Part shown: positions 61,504-64,000 of the stretch, one piece after another
Position numbering within the stretch: position 1 is the stretch's first letter
How the letters are laid out: each line of letters opens with the position of its first letter
DNA from: Lineus longissimus
Taxonomy: Eukaryota > Nemertea > Pilidiophora > Heteronemertea > Lineidae
Direction: 5' to 3'
Length of the DNA stretch: 64,000 nucleotides
NCBI RefSeq assembly: GCF_910592395.1
Contig: NC_088325.1
Location: 2,945,501 to 3,009,500, forward strand
Made by a program: the position numbers and the translations under genes
The notes under the pieces: generated by a model
What the model saw: the letters and a program-made list of their open reading frames with translations, nothing else
The model's database searches: none
What the model was told of the DNA's origin: nothing

Positions 61504-62121
61504 AGTGAAGTATTTATTTACGAGCCACACAATATGTTAATTTCTGGTGTTACCAATTGTGGTAAGACATATTTTGCCCTTGACCTCTTAGAAAAGGAGT
61601 ATCGGCACAAGTTCCAGAACATAGTCATTTTCTGTCCAACATATTTCAACAATAAGACATATGAAAGGAAATGGATTTACCAAGACAAGAACGTCTACAT
61701 AGTTAATCCCGAAGCTGTGGCCAGTAATTTGGACCTTGTGCTTCAGTTTGCTACTCTGACCTTTGCTGGTTCTAACACATTATTCCTCATTGATGACTGT
61801 GCTAATTTGAGAGACACAAAAAAGAAGGTGTCCGAGTTATGTAATCTTGCCTTTTCCGGCAGGCACTACAATCTCACTGTTTGGTTACTAGTTCAGAAGT
61901 ACAATTCAGTTGTTAAGGACTACAGAGAGAACATAAGAATTTTAGTATTATTTTTTAATAAGGATGAATCAGCCATGAAAGATGCCTTAGAAGAAAACAG
62001 TGTTATTCCTAAGGAGAAAAGACAGTACTACATAGAAGAACTTAAGATGAAAAAAGGATCAAAACTGATCATTAGACTACAACATCCATTTGGATTTACT
62101 CTTTCACATCAAAAATCTTAG
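61501..62121 (+). CDS. Packaging ATPase, 206 aa (element 2 copy)
   Basis: Matches 4811-5431 except Phe for Cys at residue 83. Walker A GVTNCGKT (16-23) and Walker B LFLIDD (94-99) intact. Its TAG stop overlaps the TAA stop of the convergent 152-aa gene in TTAG, the ancestral arrangement that the module at 5445 broke in element 1. Confidence 0.93.
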   Translation: MSEVFIYEPHNMLISGVTNCGKTYFALDLLEKEYRHKFQNIVIFCPTYFNNKTYERKWIYQDKNVYIVNPEAVASNLDLVLQFATLTFAGSNTLFLIDDCANLRDTKKKVSELCNLAFSGRHYNLTVWLLVQKYNSVVKDYRENIRILVLFFNKDESAMKDALEENSVIPKEKRQYYIEELKMKKGSKLIIRLQHPFGFTLSHQKS

Positions 62122-62576
62122 TCCCGCTTCTCATCAGTTGTCTTAGTCTTTCTAACCCTAGTAAAATAATAAATTATTAACCCTAAACCACTAAGTCCTA
62201 GGATAATCCATAGGTACTCGTATTTCTTCATTTCATCACTAGGTTGGTAGTAATCACTTAATTGTAGTCGCTGAGGTAGTACAATAGTTCTTTCTGGATG
62301 TAAATGATTGTAAACAGTAAGTGCTGAATCAGTATTGTTAAAATCAATAGAAGCGTCTCTTTCTCTCTTTAATTCAAGATTAACGAAGTCAATGGTACTT
62401 TTCCTATGCTCATCCCATTCTGTGGAGGCCTTCTGTAATTGCTCCTGAGCCAAATCATGTCTTTTCACTTCAGTCTCATAACCGTTTTTGTCTAGTTTTT
62501 TAAAAAGGTAACCGGATCCAGTGAATGCTAATCCATTGATTATTGCAGATCCAAATAACATGCCAATGCCAGCCAT
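62118..62576 (-). CDS. Two-segment membrane protein, 152 aa (element 2 copy)
   Basis: As 5457-5915 but with the presumably original C-terminus TTDEKRD. A few substitutions elsewhere. Start in TTAAATG. Confidence 0.8.
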   Translation of the reverse strand: MAGIGMLFGSAIINGLAFTGSGYLFKKLDKNGYETEVKRHDLAQEQLQKASTEWDEHRKSTIDFVNLELKRERDASIDFNNTDSALTVYNHLHPERTIVLPQRLQLSDYYQPSDEMKKYEYLWIILGLSGLGLIIYYFTRVRKTKTTDEKRD

Positions 62577-62598
62577 TTAATTTCAACGAATTTTAATT

Positions 62599-63366
62599 TC
62601 AATGATGTGTCGCTGAGAGCATAGCTCGAGTTAATACCAATTGGTACTGTACATTATGACCATTAAGATCGATGATGTCACCTTTTTCATCAGTTAAGCG
62701 AATATTCAGCTTATTGAATCTTGGTTTACAGGGAATTGCTATTGGTTTCTCAAATGTGTATGCTATTAAATCCCCAAAATTAGCTTCCTTTATTGGTCTT
62801 GTGGTTAGCACATCAGATGCTTCACCATTACTTAATACACTATTAGATTCGATTATGTCACAGTGAAAAACAAAATGGTTAATTGGTCTAAAATTGATGG
62901 GTTTCTCGCTTACAACATCATCCTTACTTTTATTGTCTAAAGGGTAAGGCCATTCTGATTTCATGCCAAATAATTCATTACTTTTACCAAGAAAATAGAT
63001 CTGATAATGCGCCTCATTTTTTCTCTTTAGGAAGTGTAAGATGGCCTTACCTGTTGGTTCTTCAAGGTCAAATCTGACAGCACCTCTACTCATACTATTT
63101 TCTTTCAACTTATCCGCAAATACTTTTGAAAAGCTCTGTAGGTCATAGAGACCATCTGGTAGCGTAATCTCTGCCACATCAAACCCCTTAACTTTGATTC
63201 GGTTATTCTCCCTGGCTGCACTTATGTTGTAGAATGTACAAGGTATTACTGCAAAAGTTAAAGTGATGCTACATGCATCCTGAATTTCAGTCTTGAGATT
63301 GACTGTTAAATCACTTGAACTCTGATCTGGATAGTCACTTGAATCTATGTTAATTACAGTAACCAT
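62599..63366 (-). CDS. Minor capsid (penton-like) protein, 255 aa (element 2 copy)
   Basis: Matches 5938-6705 with about three substitutions (VMNID/VINID, IYFIGK/IYFLGK, SGTHH/SATHH). It carries the same half module at its C-terminus (62609-62629), so that insertion predates the split. Jelly-roll-type blocks as described for element 1. Confidence 0.8.
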   Translation of the reverse strand: MVTVINIDSSDYPDQSSSDLTVNLKTEIQDACSITLTFAVIPCTFYNISAARENNRIKVKGFDVAEITLPDGLYDLQSFSKVFADKLKENSMSRGAVRFDLEEPTGKAILHFLKRKNEAHYQIYFLGKSNELFGMKSEWPYPLDNKSKDDVVSEKPINFRPINHFVFHCDIIESNSVLSNGEASDVLTTRPIKEANFGDLIAYTFEKPIAIPCKPRFNKLNIRLTDEKGDIIDLNGHNVQYQLVLTRAMLSATHH

Positions 63367-63423
63367 TTACTTAAGCAAATTTTCGTTTTCAAATTTACCT
63401 TTTATCAAATAAGTAAATTATTC

Positions 63424-63660
63424 TTACTTCATAATATTTCTGGGTAGGATTCCTTGATCGTAAAGGTACTCTAATGTTCCATTAATAATAGCTACAGTTC
63501 CTCCCAGTTTAAGAATTTCCTCTAGGTTGGCCTGACTTGGGGGACCAATATTGATTCTCAAGAACCTTTTCAGTAACATAGAGTAACCAATTGTTGTTGA
63601 TGCCAACAGTAAACTTTGATACAGTGTATTTATGATATCTTTCTTTCCTGGTGTATCCAT
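63424..63660 (-). CDS. Small membrane-associated protein, 78 aa (element 2 copy)
   Basis: One visible difference from 6763-6999 (Asn-Ile for Ser-Asn region: AIING versus AISNG). Membrane helix near residues 12-30. Start in TTAAATG. Confidence 0.7.
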   Translation of the reverse strand: MDTPGKKDIINTLYQSLLLASTTIGYSMLLKRFLRINIGPPSQANLEEILKLGGTVAIINGTLEYLYDQGILPRNIMK

Positions 63661-63707
63661 TTAATTACTTAGAAAATCACTAGTAAAACTCATTTATCTA
63701 GTATTCA

Positions 63708-63776
63708 GTGCTGGAGTGAACTTTTGTTCTTGCAACACCTCAGTGTTGGAGCGAACTTTGTTCTTGCAGCACCTCA
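63708..63776. repeat. Two 34-35-bp hairpin repeat units after the major capsid gene
   Basis: Units 63708-63742 and 63743-63776, each with GAAC/GTTC and a Cys-Ala-like CAGCAC/GTGCTG (or CAACAC/GTGTTG) hairpin; the base change is compensated on both arms. The stop codon TGA of the capsid gene is in the last hairpin loop. Confidence 0.75.
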
Positions 63777-64000
63777 GTGCTGGAGTGAAGCAATCTGAGA
63801 ATTCTGGATGTTAACCTGGGCGTCAGAAATGACGAATATGTGCATTTTGTATGGTCCCTTTCCAGATTTCTTTGTAATAGATAATTGAATACCATCTTTT
63901 GTGTTCTGGAGCTTCTTTCCTGATCCGTGTAGACGATTATCTTCAGAAGTTCTCAGGTCCAACCATAAACCATAGTGATTAGAATCACCATAGTATTTCT
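63774..64000 (-). CDS. Major capsid protein, C-terminal part (element 2 copy)
   Basis: Last ~75 codons; the gene runs off the right edge. Same residues as 7112-7338 apart from HIFVISDAQ versus HIFVVSDAQ. Ends ASLQH. Confidence 0.93.
   Translation of the reverse strand, partial: KYYGDSNHYGLWLDLRTSEDNRLHGSGKKLQNTKDGIQLSITKKSGKGPYKMHIFVISDAQVNIQNSQIASLQH

Larger units (their letters stand above)
41806..64000 (+). mobile_element. Polinton/Maverick element 2, left TIR to major capsid gene
   Basis: Left end begins AGAATATATG. Gene order: five plus-strand left-arm genes, a minus-strand penton-like gene, PolB (interrupted), then the same block as in element 1. The right end lies beyond the window. 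Subtracting the 4.8-kb retrotransposon and joining to the part seen in element 1 gives about 18.6 kb for the complete element, in the usual Polinton range. Confidence 0.95.

Overview
The window is animal nuclear DNA, most likely from an invertebrate. It holds parts of two Polinton/Maverick elements, two Ty3/Gypsy-type retrotransposons (plus a solo LTR), and spliced genes in a head-to-tail host repeat array. The AT-rich composition and the Polinton, Mag-like and Gmr1-like elements fit a marine invertebrate (mollusc, other lophotrochozoan or invertebrate deuterostome). I cannot name the species.

Layout. (1) 1-8723 is the right-hand part of Polinton 1: end of PolB, a membrane protein, a small ORF, an HNH-type protein, integrase (nonsense-mutated), packaging ATPase, a membrane protein, a penton-like protein, a small membrane protein, the major capsid protein and the right terminal inverted repeat (TIR). 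(2) 8724-41805 is a ~33 kb array of ~4 kb units. Six units carry a two-exon minus-strand gene for an unrecognised secreted protein of about 400 residues. Copies at 19971-21386 and 31699-33114 are intact by eye, one at 10365-11564 is open but rearranged, and three are broken. A Gmr1-like retrotransposon (22878-28893) sits in the array, and its solo LTR (13062-13305) sits at the equivalent site of a duplicated block. (3) 41806-64000 is Polinton 2, from its left TIR to the end of its major capsid gene. Its PolB gene has an in-frame TGA and a young Gypsy insertion (50766-55547) with identical-looking 142-bp LTRs and a CTGTT target duplication.

The two Polintons lie in the same orientation and share about 7.5 kb of closely similar sequence, so together they show one complete element, about 18.6 kb by subtraction. 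Working together its genes would supply protein-primed-type replication (PolB), integration (RVE integrase with chromodomain), genome packaging (A32/FtsK-HerA-like ATPase) and a double-jelly-roll capsid with penton-like proteins. A left-arm gene resembles poxvirus-type late transcription factor VLTF3 in layout, and many start codons sit in TAAATG. I found no Ulp1/adenovirus-type protease.

The most unusual signal is a family of ~27-30 bp modules, each made of two tiny hairpins (GAGC/GCTC and GGAC/GTCC, 3-nt loops). They are scattered singly and in exact 30-bp multiples through the coding regions and convergent gene ends of both Polintons. One pair is present in Polinton 1 PolB and absent from the same codon in Polinton 2, with ACT on both sides, so these look like in-frame, target-duplicating mini-insertions that rewrite proteins.
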